Source: CAIWHR01 sp963813415 | GTDB lineage: Bacteria; Pseudomonadota; Gammaproteobacteria; Burkholderiales; Casimicrobiaceae | Assembly: GCA_963813415.1 (NCBI GenBank) | Contig: CAWEYW010000005.1 | Span: forward strand, 124,001 to 188,000 | DNA: 64,000 nucleotides | Direction: 5' to 3' | In this document: positions 35,993 through 43,586 of the stretch, one piece after another | How positions within the stretch are numbered: position 1 is the first letter of the stretch | How the letters are laid out: every line of letters starts with the position of its first letter | Made by a program: the position numbers and the translations under genes | Notes under the pieces: model-generated | What the model was told of the DNA's origin: nothing | What the model saw: the letters and a program-made list of their open reading frames with translations, nothing else | Database searches by the model: none

Positions 35993-36070
35993 TGCTCCTC
36001 GGCTCGCGTCGCCGCTCCCCGTCTCCCGCTCTCGGCCTCCGCCCGCATGCCGATACGCCAAGCCGTCGGA

Positions 36071-36122
36071 GTCGGCCTCGCGCAGCGTTCGCCCCGGTCG
36101 CATCCCCGCTGCGCGGGGCCCC
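36071..36122. repeat. Repeat core, copy 4
   Basis: Identical to copy 5 over 70 bp (36071-36140 versus 36181-36250), i.e. exactly 110 bp apart, indicating a recent tandem duplication. Confidence 0.9.
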
Positions 36123-36180
36123 TGCTCCCCGTCTCACGCTCTCGGCCTCCGCCCGCATGCCGATACGTCAAGCCATCGGA

Positions 36181-36232
36181 GTCGGCCTCGCGCAGCGTTC
36201 GCCCCGGTCGCATCCCCGCTGCGCGGGGCCCC
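36181..36232. repeat. Repeat core, copy 5, adjoining the gltA stop
   Basis: Arms CGCGCAGCG (36189-36197) and CGCTGCGCG (36217-36225) form one hairpin. The overlapping CCCCGC-TGC-GCGGGG (36214-36228) forms a smaller competing hairpin, followed by GGGGCCCC. The duplicated 70-bp block extends to 36250, covering the gltA stop codon and its last codon. Confidence 0.9.
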
Positions 36233-36243
36233 TGCTCCCCGTC

Positions 36244-37560
36244 TCACGCTGCCTTCCGCTCCTTCAACGGCCGCACGGAACGGCGGGTTGCACCGGTGTA
36301 GAGCTGGCGCGGCCGGCCGATCTTTTGGTCCGGGTCGGAGATCATCTCGTTCCACTGCGCGATCCAGCCAACCGTCCGCGCCATCGCGAAGATCCCGGTG
36401 AACAGCGACACGGGGATGCCGAGCGCCTTCTGCACGATCCCCGAATAGAAGTCGACATTGGGGTACAGCTTGCGCGAGACGAAGTAGTCATCCTCGAGCG
36501 CGATCTTCTCGAGCGCCATGGCCAGCTTGAACAGCGGATCGTCCTTGAGGCCGAGCTCGTTCAGCACTTCATAGCAGGTCTCGCGCATCAGCTTCGCGCG
36601 CGGATCGTAGTTCTTGTACACGCGGTGCCCGAAGCCCATCAGCTTGACGCCGGAGTTCTTGTCCTTCACTTGTGCGATGTACTCGCCGACCTTGGCGATC
36701 CCGCCGTGCCGCTGGATCTCGTAGAGCATGTTCAGCGCGGCTTCGTTGGCGCCGCCGTGCGCGGGACCCCACAGGCAGGCGATGCCGGCGGCGATGCAGG
36801 CAAACGGGTTCGCGCCCGAGCTGCCGGCCAGGCGCACGGTGGACGTCGAGGCATTCTGCTCGTGATCCGCGTGCAGGATGAGGATGCGATCGAGCGCCCG
36901 CACGAGGACATCGTTGACCTTGTACTCCTCGGCCGGAGTCGCGAACATCATGCGCATGAAGTTCGCGGTATAGGACAGGTCGTTACGCGGGTAGACGAAC
37001 GGCTGGCCGATCGAGTACTTGTAGGTCATCGCGACGATCGTCGGCAGCTTGGCGATCAGGCGGATCGCGGATACGTCGCGATGCTGCGCGTCGCTGATGT
37101 CGAGCGAATCGTGATAGAACGAAGACAACGCACCGACGACGCCAACGAGGACCGCCATCGGGTGCGAGTCGCGACGGAACCCGCGGAAGAAGAATTGCAT
37201 CTGCTCGTGCACCATCGTGTGATTGGTCACGAGGCCCACGAAAGCCTTGTTCTGCGCCGCGTCGGGCAGCTCGCCGTTGAGCAGCAGGTAGCAGGTCTCC
37301 AGGAAGTCGCAGTGGTGTGCGAGCTCCTCGATGGGGTAGCCGCGGTAGAGCAGCTCGCCCTTGTCGCCGTCGATGTACGTGATCTCCGAGCTGCACGCCG
37401 CCGTCGACATGAAGCCGGGATCATAGGTGAAGCGGCCGGTCTTGCCGTACAGCGCGCGAATGTCCATCACTTCGGGGCCAATGGTGCCTTCGACGATCGG
37501 AAACGTGATGGCCGGAGAGCCGTCGGAGAACGTCAGGGTGGCGGTGCGGTCGGTCTTCAT
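36244..37560 (-). CDS. gltA: Citrate synthase (type I, NADH-sensitive class)
   Basis: Condenses acetyl-CoA and oxaloacetate. The 438 residues are typical of the long Gram-negative form, with catalytic His in the ILHADHEQNASTSTVRL and GFGHRVYKNYDPRAK stretches, substrate His in GPAHGGANEAAL and Asp in NVDFYSGIV. The start at 37560 is preferred because GGAG sits 9 bp upstream; an ATG six codons earlier lacks one. The last codon and stop are part of the tandem repeat that fills the downstream gap. Confidence 0.97.
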   Translation of the reverse strand: MKTDRTATLTFSDGSPAITFPIVEGTIGPEVMDIRALYGKTGRFTYDPGFMSTAACSSEITYIDGDKGELLYRGYPIEELAHHCDFLETCYLLLNGELPDAAQNKAFVGLVTNHTMVHEQMQFFFRGFRRDSHPMAVLVGVVGALSSFYHDSLDISDAQHRDVSAIRLIAKLPTIVAMTYKYSIGQPFVYPRNDLSYTANFMRMMFATPAEEYKVNDVLVRALDRILILHADHEQNASTSTVRLAGSSGANPFACIAAGIACLWGPAHGGANEAALNMLYEIQRHGGIAKVGEYIAQVKDKNSGVKLMGFGHRVYKNYDPRAKLMRETCYEVLNELGLKDDPLFKLAMALEKIALEDDYFVSRKLYPNVDFYSGIVQKALGIPVSLFTGIFAMARTVGWIAQWNEMISDPDQKIGRPRQLYTGATRRSVRPLKERKAA

Positions 37561-37700
37561 TGCTCGAACTCCATGCATGGTTGGTCTCGATGTGGCGCAC
37601 AGGCATCGCCGTTCGTACGGCTGCCCGCGTCATCACACGGTCTCTCCTCCTCAAGCGTTCGTACCGTCTTCCTCGTCCGGTGTCTGTTCACCGTCTCACC

Positions 37701-38033
37701 TTATGCGTTGCGCAATACCTCGAGCACTGGAGCGACGAGCGGGTCGTGGATTTCCGCACGCCCGGACAGCACCTCCCAGAGCGCATCGTCGGCCAGCGCC
37801 AGCAGGCGGTCGAGCGCGGCGACCTGCGATAGGGTCAGCGTATCGGCATGCGCCACGAGGTAACGCGCCAAAATGAGGTCATTTTCCAGCATGCCGCGCC
37901 GGCAGCGCCAGCGCAGGCGATTGAGCTCCACCGGGGTCAGCAGCGGGTCCGCCGGCCCACCGTCGCCGGTGGCCGCTTGCAGGACCGGCGTCCTGACTTC
38001 GGCCGCCGCAACCGCCGCAGGTGGAGCGCTCAT
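37701..38033 (-). CDS. sdhE: Succinate dehydrogenase assembly factor SdhE (YgfY/Sdh5)
   Basis: Promotes covalent attachment of FAD to SdhA. The 110-residue protein has a unique N-terminal tail of about 35 residues, then the family core LNRLRWRCRRGMLENDLIL with the RGxxE motif and a helical C-terminus. The ATG at 38033 overlaps the sdhB stop by ATGA. Sitting just after sdhB and before gltA, it matches the sdhCDAB-E layout of betaproteobacteria. Confidence 0.93.
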   Translation of the reverse strand: MSAPPAAVAAAEVRTPVLQAATGDGGPADPLLTPVELNRLRWRCRRGMLENDLILARYLVAHADTLTLSQVAALDRLLALADDALWEVLSGRAEIHDPLVAPVLEVLRNA

Positions 38034-38725
38034 ACGGCCCGCTTGACCAGGATCTCGCGGATCTTGCCGATCGCGCGACTCGGATTGAGCCCCTTGGGGC
38101 ATACGTCGACGCAGTTCATGATGGTGTGGCAGCGGAACAACCGGTACGGATCCTCGAGGTTGTCGAGGCGCTCGTTGGTCGCCTGGTCGCGCGTGTCCGC
38201 GATGAACCGGTACGCCTGCAACAGCGCCGCCGGGCCGGCGAACTTGTCCGGGTTCCACCAGAACGACGGGCACGCCGTCGAGCAGCAGGCGCACAGGATG
38301 CATTCGTACAGGCCGTTCAGCTCCTCGCGATCGTCCGTCGACTGCAGCCGCTCCTTCTCGGGCGGGGGCGTGTCGTTGACGAGGTACGGCTTGACCGAGT
38401 GGTACTGCTTGAAGAACTGGCTCATGTCCACGATCAGGTCGCGGATCACCGGCAGGCCCGGGAGCGGACGCAGCTCGACCGGCTCCTTGAGCTCCTTGAG
38501 GTTCGTCGTGCAGGCGAGCCCGTTCTTGCCGTTGATGTTCATGGCGTCGGAGCCGCACACGCCTTCGCGGCAGCTGCGGCGAAAGGCGAGCGAATCATCG
38601 GCCGACTTGATCCGCACCAGCGCGTCCAGAAGCATGCGATCGGTGGCCTCGAGCGCAACGTCGTATTCCTTGACGTACGGCTTCGAGTCCTGCTCGGGGT
38701 CGTAACGGTAGATTCTGAATTTCAT
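38030..38725 (-). CDS. sdhB: Succinate dehydrogenase iron-sulfur subunit
   Basis: Carries electrons from SdhA to ubiquinone. The 231 residues hold the [2Fe-2S] Cys set in SCREGVCGSDAM and NGLACTT, the [4Fe-4S] set in CILCACCSTACPSFW, and the [3Fe-4S] set in CHTIMNCVDVCPKGLNP. Length and motif order match E. coli SdhB. ATG at 38725; the stop overlaps sdhE. Confidence 0.97.
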   Translation of the reverse strand: MKFRIYRYDPEQDSKPYVKEYDVALEATDRMLLDALVRIKSADDSLAFRRSCREGVCGSDAMNINGKNGLACTTNLKELKEPVELRPLPGLPVIRDLIVDMSQFFKQYHSVKPYLVNDTPPPEKERLQSTDDREELNGLYECILCACCSTACPSFWWNPDKFAGPAALLQAYRFIADTRDQATNERLDNLEDPYRLFRCHTIMNCVDVCPKGLNPSRAIGKIREILVKRAV

Positions 38726-38794
38726 CGGGGTCGGGAGCGGTGCAAGAGGTCGCGCGAGTGGGGAGCAACGAAGGATGCGGCCGGGTGTGCAGTT

Positions 38795-40570
38795 TCAGTA
38801 GGTGCGCGCCTTCGGCGGAAATGCTTCCACGGAGACGGGTTTCAGGTTCACCGGCTTGAAGTCCAGCCGGTTGCCCTCGCGGAACCAGAGCGTGTGCTTG
38901 AGCCAGTTCACGTCGTCACGATTAGGATAGTCGCTGCGCGCCTGGGCACCGCGGCTTTCGCGCCGCGCTTCGGCAGCGACGATCGTGGCCTTGGCCACCT
39001 CGATCATGTTGTCGAGCTCCAGGGCCTCGACTCTCGCCGTATTGAAAGTGCGGCTCTTGTCCTGGATTGCAACCCGCTGCACGCGCTGCTCGATCTCCAT
39101 CACCTTGCGCACGCCCTCCGACAGCAGGTCCTGGTTGCGGAACACCCCGCAATGCGACTGCATCGTCTTGCGCAGGAGATTGGCGATGTCCGGCACCGAC
39201 TCTCCGGACGTCGCACTGTCGAGCCGCGCCAGGCGCGCCAGCGGGCGATCGGTGGCGTCCTTGGGCAGCGGCTTGTGGGCGCCTGCCGTCGCCCGCTGTT
39301 CGACGATATGGTTGCCGGCCGAGCGGCCGAATACCAGCAGGTCCAGCAGGGAGTTCGTGCCGAGCCGGTTCGCCCCGTGCACGGATACGCACGCGCATTC
39401 GCCGACCGCGTACAGGCCCGGCACGACGGTGTTCGGGTCGCCGTCGCGCGGCGAGACGACCTGGCCGTGCACGTTGGTGGGGATACCGCCCATCATGTAA
39501 TGCAGCGTCGGCACCACCGGGATCGGCTCCTTGATGCAATCGACGTTGGCGAACTTGAGCGCGATCTCCCGGATGGACGGCAGCCGCTTCATGATCACCT
39601 CCGGACCGAGGTGATCCAGCTTCAGGAGCACGTGGTCCTTCTCGGGACCGCAACCGCGGCCTTCCTTGATCTCCTGGTCCATCGACCGCGAGACGACGTC
39701 GCGCGACGCGAGATCCTTGAGGTTGGGCGCGTAGCGTTCCATGAAACGCTCGCCATTGCAGTTGAGAAGAATGCCGCCCTCGCCGCGCACCCCTTCGGTG
39801 ATCAGCACACCCGCGCCGGCGACCCCGGTCGGGTGGAACTGCCACATCTCCATGTCCTCGAGCGGAATGCCGGCGCGCGCGGCCATGCCCAGGCCGTCAC
39901 CGGTGTTGATGAAGGCGTTCGTCGACGCAGCGAAGATCCGCCCTGCACCGCCGGTGGCGAGCATCGTGGCCTTCGCCTGCAGGAGCATCACCTGCCCCGT
40001 TTCCATTTCCAGCGCCACGACGCCGAGCACGTCGCCGTCCTGGTCGCGCACGAGGTCGAGCGCCATCCATTCCACGAAGAACTGCGTATGCGCGCGCACG
40101 TTGCGCTGATAAAGCGTGTGCAGCATGGCGTGACCCGTCCGGTCCGCCGCGGCGCACGCGCGCTGCACCGGCTTCTCGCCGAAATTGGCCGAGTGACCAC
40201 CGAACGGACGCTGGTAGATCGTGCCGTCGGCGTTGCGGTCGAACGGCATCCCGAAGTGCTCGAGCTCGTAGACGACCTTCGGCGCCATCCGGCACATGTA
40301 CTCGATGGCGTCCTGGTCGCCGAGCCAGTCGGAACCCTTGATCGTGTCGTACATGTGCCACACCCAGTTGTCCTCGGCCATGTTGCCGAGCGACGCGCCG
40401 ATGCCGCCCTGGGCCGCCACCGTGTGCGAGCGCGTGGGGAACACCTTGGACAGCACCGCGACCGACAATCCCGCCTCCGAGAGCTGCAGCGAGGCGCGCA
40501 TGCCGGCACCGCCGGCCCCGATCACCAGCGCATCGAACTTGCGCGTCGGGATGTTGGTGAGCGGAATCAA
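38795..40570 (-). CDS. sdhA: Succinate dehydrogenase flavoprotein subunit (TTG start)
   Basis: Oxidises succinate to fumarate. The 591 residues have the N-terminal FAD motif ALVIGAGGAGMRASLQL, the covalent-FAD His in RSHTVAAQGGIGASLGN, and catalytic-region motifs HPTGVAGAGVLITEGVRGEG and MMGGIPTNVHGQV. No ATG or GTG lies near the conserved N-terminus. The best start is TTG at 40570 (giving M-IPLTNIPTRKFDALV), preceded by a G-rich ribosome-binding site and overlapping the sdhD stop as TTGA. The open frame extends further upstream through sdhD but is not coding there. Confidence 0.95.
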   Translation of the reverse strand: MIPLTNIPTRKFDALVIGAGGAGMRASLQLSEAGLSVAVLSKVFPTRSHTVAAQGGIGASLGNMAEDNWVWHMYDTIKGSDWLGDQDAIEYMCRMAPKVVYELEHFGMPFDRNADGTIYQRPFGGHSANFGEKPVQRACAAADRTGHAMLHTLYQRNVRAHTQFFVEWMALDLVRDQDGDVLGVVALEMETGQVMLLQAKATMLATGGAGRIFAASTNAFINTGDGLGMAARAGIPLEDMEMWQFHPTGVAGAGVLITEGVRGEGGILLNCNGERFMERYAPNLKDLASRDVVSRSMDQEIKEGRGCGPEKDHVLLKLDHLGPEVIMKRLPSIREIALKFANVDCIKEPIPVVPTLHYMMGGIPTNVHGQVVSPRDGDPNTVVPGLYAVGECACVSVHGANRLGTNSLLDLLVFGRSAGNHIVEQRATAGAHKPLPKDATDRPLARLARLDSATSGESVPDIANLLRKTMQSHCGVFRNQDLLSEGVRKVMEIEQRVQRVAIQDKSRTFNTARVEALELDNMIEVAKATIVAAEARRESRGAQARSDYPNRDDVNWLKHTLWFREGNRLDFKPVNLKPVSVEAFPPKARTY

Positions 40571-40929
40571 CGGCCCCCCCAGAGGATCTGGATCGTCCAC
40601 CCGAGATAGGCGACGAGCAATGCGATCGAGACCACCTGCACGAACACGCGCACGCCGACCGGCTTGATGTAATCCATGTAGATGTCCCGCACGCCGACCC
40701 ATGCGTGATACAGCAGGGAGACCATGAACAGGAAGGAGAGCATCGTGAACGGCACGTTCGCCAGCAGCCCGCTGAACTGGACGTACGAAAGACCGCCGTT
40801 CCACAACAGGATCGCCAGCAGGACCACGGTGTAGACGACCATGATCACGGCGGTGACCCGCTGGGCCAGCCAGTCCGTCGAGCCGTAGTGCGCTCCGATA
40901 CTGCTGCGCAGCGGCCGGTGCTTCACCAT
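40567..40929 (-). CDS. sdhD: Succinate dehydrogenase membrane anchor subunit SdhD
   Basis: A 120-residue, three-helix inner-membrane subunit that binds haem b and quinone together with SdhC. The N-terminus SSIGAHYGSTDWLAQRVTAV is characteristic, and a helix (LSFLFMVSLLYHAWVGVRDI) holds the likely haem His. ATG at 40929; it overlaps sdhC by 7 bp and sdhA by 4 bp. Confidence 0.94.
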   Translation of the reverse strand: MVKHRPLRSSIGAHYGSTDWLAQRVTAVIMVVYTVVLLAILLWNGGLSYVQFSGLLANVPFTMLSFLFMVSLLYHAWVGVRDIYMDYIKPVGVRVFVQVVSIALLVAYLGWTIQILWGGR

Positions 40930-41303
40930 AGCCGCGCTCCGATGATCACTGTCAGCGCCAGGCTGACGAACAGCACGATGGCGCTCGAGCGCCGGGCCGG
41001 CGCGAGATCGTCACCGATACGCAGGTCGAGCAGGAGGTAGCGCAGGCCCGCACAGAAGTGATGCAGGTAAGCCCACAGCAGCACGAGCAATACCAGCTTC
41101 GTCACCGGCGCGGCCAGCCACTCCTGGAGCGTGGCGAACGATTCCGGCGACGCGCGGGTGCGCCCCACCACGGAGAGCAGGACCGGAATGCCAACCAGGA
41201 ACAGCAGCGCACCGCTGATGCGATGAAGAATCGAAACGATCGCGGGCAGCGGCTGCCGGATCTCGACGAGATTCAGATAGACAGGGCGGCGGGGTGTAGC
41301 CAA
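40923..41303 (-). CDS. sdhC: Succinate dehydrogenase cytochrome b556 subunit SdhC
   Basis: A three-helix membrane subunit, about 126 residues. The N-terminal RPVYLNLVEIRQPLPAIVSI and ILHRISGALLF are the SdhC signature, and the second helix ends YLHHFCAGLRYLLLDL with the haem-ligand His region. The start is uncertain: TTG at 41303 gives MATPRRPVYLNL, the usual family N-terminus; a GTG at 41351 would add 16 residues. Neither has a clear ribosome-binding site. It begins the sdhCDAB-sdhE-gltA-sucAB-lpd-zapE run. Confidence 0.93.
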   Translation of the reverse strand: MATPRRPVYLNLVEIRQPLPAIVSILHRISGALLFLVGIPVLLSVVGRTRASPESFATLQEWLAAPVTKLVLLVLLWAYLHHFCAGLRYLLLDLRIGDDLAPARRSSAIVLFVSLALTVIIGARLW

Positions 41304-41513
41304 GGCACGCTCATGCAGGATGGGACTTGCGGGCGCGCACCGCCAACGCACGGCGCGCAGTCATGGCGCGGGTCGACCCCGCTGCATGCGTGCTTCGCGA
41401 CGCGACTCGACCCTTGCGCGCTGCGCCAGTGCGCGGCGCGCAGGGACAGCGGCCCGCGGAGGCGACTTCCGAACGTTGCCGAGGGCCGGGAGGGTCATTG
41501 TGCACAGCAAGAA

Positions 41514-41519
41514 ATTATA
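41514..41519 (-). promoter_or_regulatory. Candidate -10 box of the sdh operon promoter
   Basis: A perfect TATAAT on the minus strand about 210 bp before the sdhC start, in a very GC-rich setting. No good -35 is found 16-18 bp upstream, so an activator may be needed. The leader between it and sdhC has no convincing gene. Confidence 0.4.
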
Positions 41520-41575
41520 CCGCGTCCGCCGGCCGGGCCGTCGGGCCCCGGCGACGCCCTGCCGCGGTCAGCCGG

Positions 41576-42307
41576 TCATCCAAGGCTGTTGAGGTAGTGG
41601 TGGCGCCGGGTGGTGCACAGCCCACGCCGCACTTCGACCGGGCGATCGCCATAGGTAAAGGTCACCCGGTCCACCGCGAGCAGGGGCGTGCCCGGCTCGA
41701 CGTTGAGGATGGCGGCGGTGGCGGCGTCGGCCGCCACCGCCCGCAACCTTTCCTGGGCCTTGCGCATGTGCACGCCGAACTCCCGCTCGAAGAGACCATA
41801 CATGGAGCCGTGGTAGGCCATGACCCGGGTCCTGTTGAGGCCGCGGAAGAGGCTTGCCGGGAGCGTGATGTCGTCGAGAACGACGGGCTCGCCCTCGTAT
41901 TCGAGCACCCTGCGCAGCAGAATGACCGGGTCCCCGGTCTTGACCTCCAGCAGCCGCGCGGCTTCGACGCCTGCCTTGCCGCGGCGGACATCGATGAGCC
42001 GGCTCGCCGGGTATTCATCGACGCCGTCGTCCCGGCGGATGCGCAGGAAGCGGAAGGCCGAGACCGGCGTCTCCTCCGTGTGCGTAGCGACGAACGTACC
42101 CTTGCCCTGCCGGCGCACCACCAGGTTGTCGGCCGCGAGCGCTTCGACGGCCTTGCGGACCGTGCCATGGGCGACGCCGAAGCGCCCGGCGAGTTCGAGC
42201 TCGCTGGGGATGGCCTCGCCGGGCCGCCACTCGCCGGCCTCCAGGCTTTGCTCCAGCACGTCGCGAATCTGCAGGTACAGCGGCCGGAAGGAGGGCGTGG
42301 TCGACAT
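41576..42307 (-). CDS. GntR family transcriptional regulator (HutC/UTRA subfamily)
   Basis: A 243-residue regulator with an N-terminal winged helix (SFRPLYLQIRDVLEQSLEAG, then SELELAGRFGVAHGTVRKAV and RRQGKGTFV) and a C-terminal UTRA effector domain (VILLRRVLEYEGEPVVLDD, AVDRVTFTYGDRPVEVRRGL). The ATG at 42307 is preferred; upstream extension is non-conserved. It is divergent from mdh and lies 58 bp from a palindromic operator, so it probably controls the mdh-prp-acnA run and itself, and perhaps sdh. Confidence 0.93.
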   Translation of the reverse strand: MSTTPSFRPLYLQIRDVLEQSLEAGEWRPGEAIPSELELAGRFGVAHGTVRKAVEALAADNLVVRRQGKGTFVATHTEETPVSAFRFLRIRRDDGVDEYPASRLIDVRRGKAGVEAARLLEVKTGDPVILLRRVLEYEGEPVVLDDITLPASLFRGLNRTRVMAYHGSMYGLFEREFGVHMRKAQERLRAVAADAATAAILNVEPGTPLLAVDRVTFTYGDRPVEVRRGLCTTRRHHYLNSLG

Positions 42308-42364
42308 GGTGTGACGGTTGGTCGCGATCGCGTCCGGGCGATCCGCCACGGCTCCGCAAGGGCA

Positions 42365-42387
42365 TATCTTATATCTTCTATAAGATA
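42365..42387. promoter_or_regulatory. Palindromic operator between gntR and mdh
   Basis: TATCTTATA (42365-42373) and TATAAGATA (42379-42387) are perfect 9-bp inverted arms around TCTTC. This AT-rich island stands out in GC-rich DNA and sits between the divergent GntR gene and the mdh promoter, 10 bp upstream of its -35. Such arms are typical of HutC/GntR dimer sites; the regulator at 41576 is the obvious candidate to bind it. Confidence 0.65.
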
Positions 42388-42397
42388 AAGGACCACG

Positions 42398-42427
42398 TTG
42401 ACACCTCCGACGGCGCAGCCCTACAAT
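42398..42427 (+). promoter_or_regulatory. Sigma-70 promoter of the mdh-prp-acnA run
   Basis: A perfect -35 TTGACA (42398-42403) and a -10 TACAAT (42422-42427) with an 18-bp spacer. The predicted transcript would start near 42434 and have a leader of about 130 bases before mdh. It is immediately downstream of the palindromic operator. Confidence 0.65.
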
Positions 42428-42566
42428 TTTGTGATCGTCGGCATGCCGATCCGGCTGCGCGCGACGCCGCCCCGCCCCGCCCGCCCATGTTGCCCATCGT
42501 CCGCGCCCCGGCCCTCGCCCGATCTGCGCGACCGTTCCACGTCCCGTTCCCGAGGAGTTGAAGACC

Positions 42567-43553
42567 ATGAAGACACCCGTCCGCGTCGCCGTGACCGGAG
42601 CCGCCGGTCAGATCGGCTACAGCCTGCTCTTTCGCATTGCGTCCGGCGAAATGCTCGGACGCGACCAGCCGGTGATCCTGCAGATGCTGGAGCTGCCGAT
42701 CGACAAGGCGCAGGCGGCACTCAAGGGCGTGATGATGGAGCTCGAGGATTGCGCCTTCCCGCTGCTCGCGGGCATGACCGGCAGCGCCGATCCCCGCGAG
42801 GCGTTTCGCGATGCGGATGTGGCGCTGCTCGTCGGCGCGAAGCCGCGCGGCCCCGGCATGGAACGCAAGGACCTGCTCATGGAGAATGCCAAGATCTTCA
42901 TCGAGCAGGGCAAGGCGCTCGACGCGGTCGCCTCGCGCAAGATCAAGGTGCTGGTGGTCGGCAATCCGGCGAACACGAACGCCTACATCGCGATGAAATC
43001 GGCGCCGTCGCTTCCGCGGCGCAATTTCACGGCAATGCTGCGCCTCGATCACAACCGCGCCCTGTCACAGCTCGCGGCGCGCAGCGGTCAGCCCGTCGGC
43101 TCCATCGAGAAGCTGATCGTCTGGGGCAATCACTCGCCGACGATGTATGCCGATTACCGCTTCGCCACGAGCAACGGCAAGTCGGTCAAGGACCTCATCA
43201 ACGACGAGGACTGGAATCGCAACACGTTCCTGCCGACGGTCGGCAAGCGCGGCGCGGCGATCATCGCGGCGCGCGGACTCTCGTCGGCGGCATCCGCGGC
43301 CAATGCGGCCATCGACCACGTGCGCGACTGGATGCTCGGCAGCCAGGGCAAGTGGGTGACGATGGGGATCGCGTCGGATGGCCAGTACGACATTCCGAAG
43401 GACGTCATGTACGGCTTCCCGGTGACGACGGAGAACGGCGAGTACCGCCTGGTCGAAGGCCTTCCGATCGACGCCTTCTCGCGCGAGAAGATGAACGCCA
43501 CGCTCAAGGAACTCGAGGAAGAGCGTGCCGGCGTCGCCTCGATGCTGGGCTGA
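42567..43553 (+). CDS. mdh: Malate dehydrogenase
   Basis: NAD-dependent malate/oxaloacetate interconversion in the TCA cycle. The 328 residues have the NAD motif VAVTGAAGQIGYSLLFRIAS, the Arg loop GAKPRGPGMERKDLL, VVGNPANTNAYIA, LDHNRALSQLA with substrate Arg, and the catalytic His in VWGNHSPTMYAD. This is the cytosolic-type (group with eukaryotic cytosolic MDH), common in betaproteobacteria. ATG at 42567 with GAGGAG 9 bp upstream. Confidence 0.97.
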   Translation: MKTPVRVAVTGAAGQIGYSLLFRIASGEMLGRDQPVILQMLELPIDKAQAALKGVMMELEDCAFPLLAGMTGSADPREAFRDADVALLVGAKPRGPGMERKDLLMENAKIFIEQGKALDAVASRKIKVLVVGNPANTNAYIAMKSAPSLPRRNFTAMLRLDHNRALSQLAARSGQPVGSIEKLIVWGNHSPTMYADYRFATSNGKSVKDLINDEDWNRNTFLPTVGKRGAAIIAARGLSSAASAANAAIDHVRDWMLGSQGKWVTMGIASDGQYDIPKDVMYGFPVTTENGEYRLVEGLPIDAFSREKMNATLKELEEERAGVASMLG

Positions 43554-43586
43554 GCGGCCCCTGATGCTCCCGGGTGCGCAAGAGCG

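Larger units (their letters stand above)
35552..36243. repeat. Repeat-filled gltA-sucA intergenic region (690 bp)
   Basis: The only gene-free stretch over 300 bp in the window. From 35714 it holds five copies of a 52-bp core (four near-identical, one diverged), joined by a second repeated block. Together they make about 110-bp units: 36015-36124 and 36125-36234 are direct tandem neighbours, and 35786-35895 is a third. The first 160 bp next to sucA appears unique. Frames crossing the region are not multiples of three between copies, so it does not look coding. On the minus strand each core can form strong hairpins between gltA and sucA, so it may modulate readthrough or mRNA stability. Confidence 0.9.

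Noticed and set aside
35714..36250. CRISPR array
   Set aside because: Units are of unequal length (about 110 and 128 bp steps plus a diverged copy), the spacers are themselves repeated and there are no cas genes.
41311..41505. Small minus-strand ORF (64 codons) upstream of sdhC
   Set aside because: Starts with GTG and reads as low-complexity Arg/Ala/Pro; it lies in the leader after the sdh -10 box. There is no family match.
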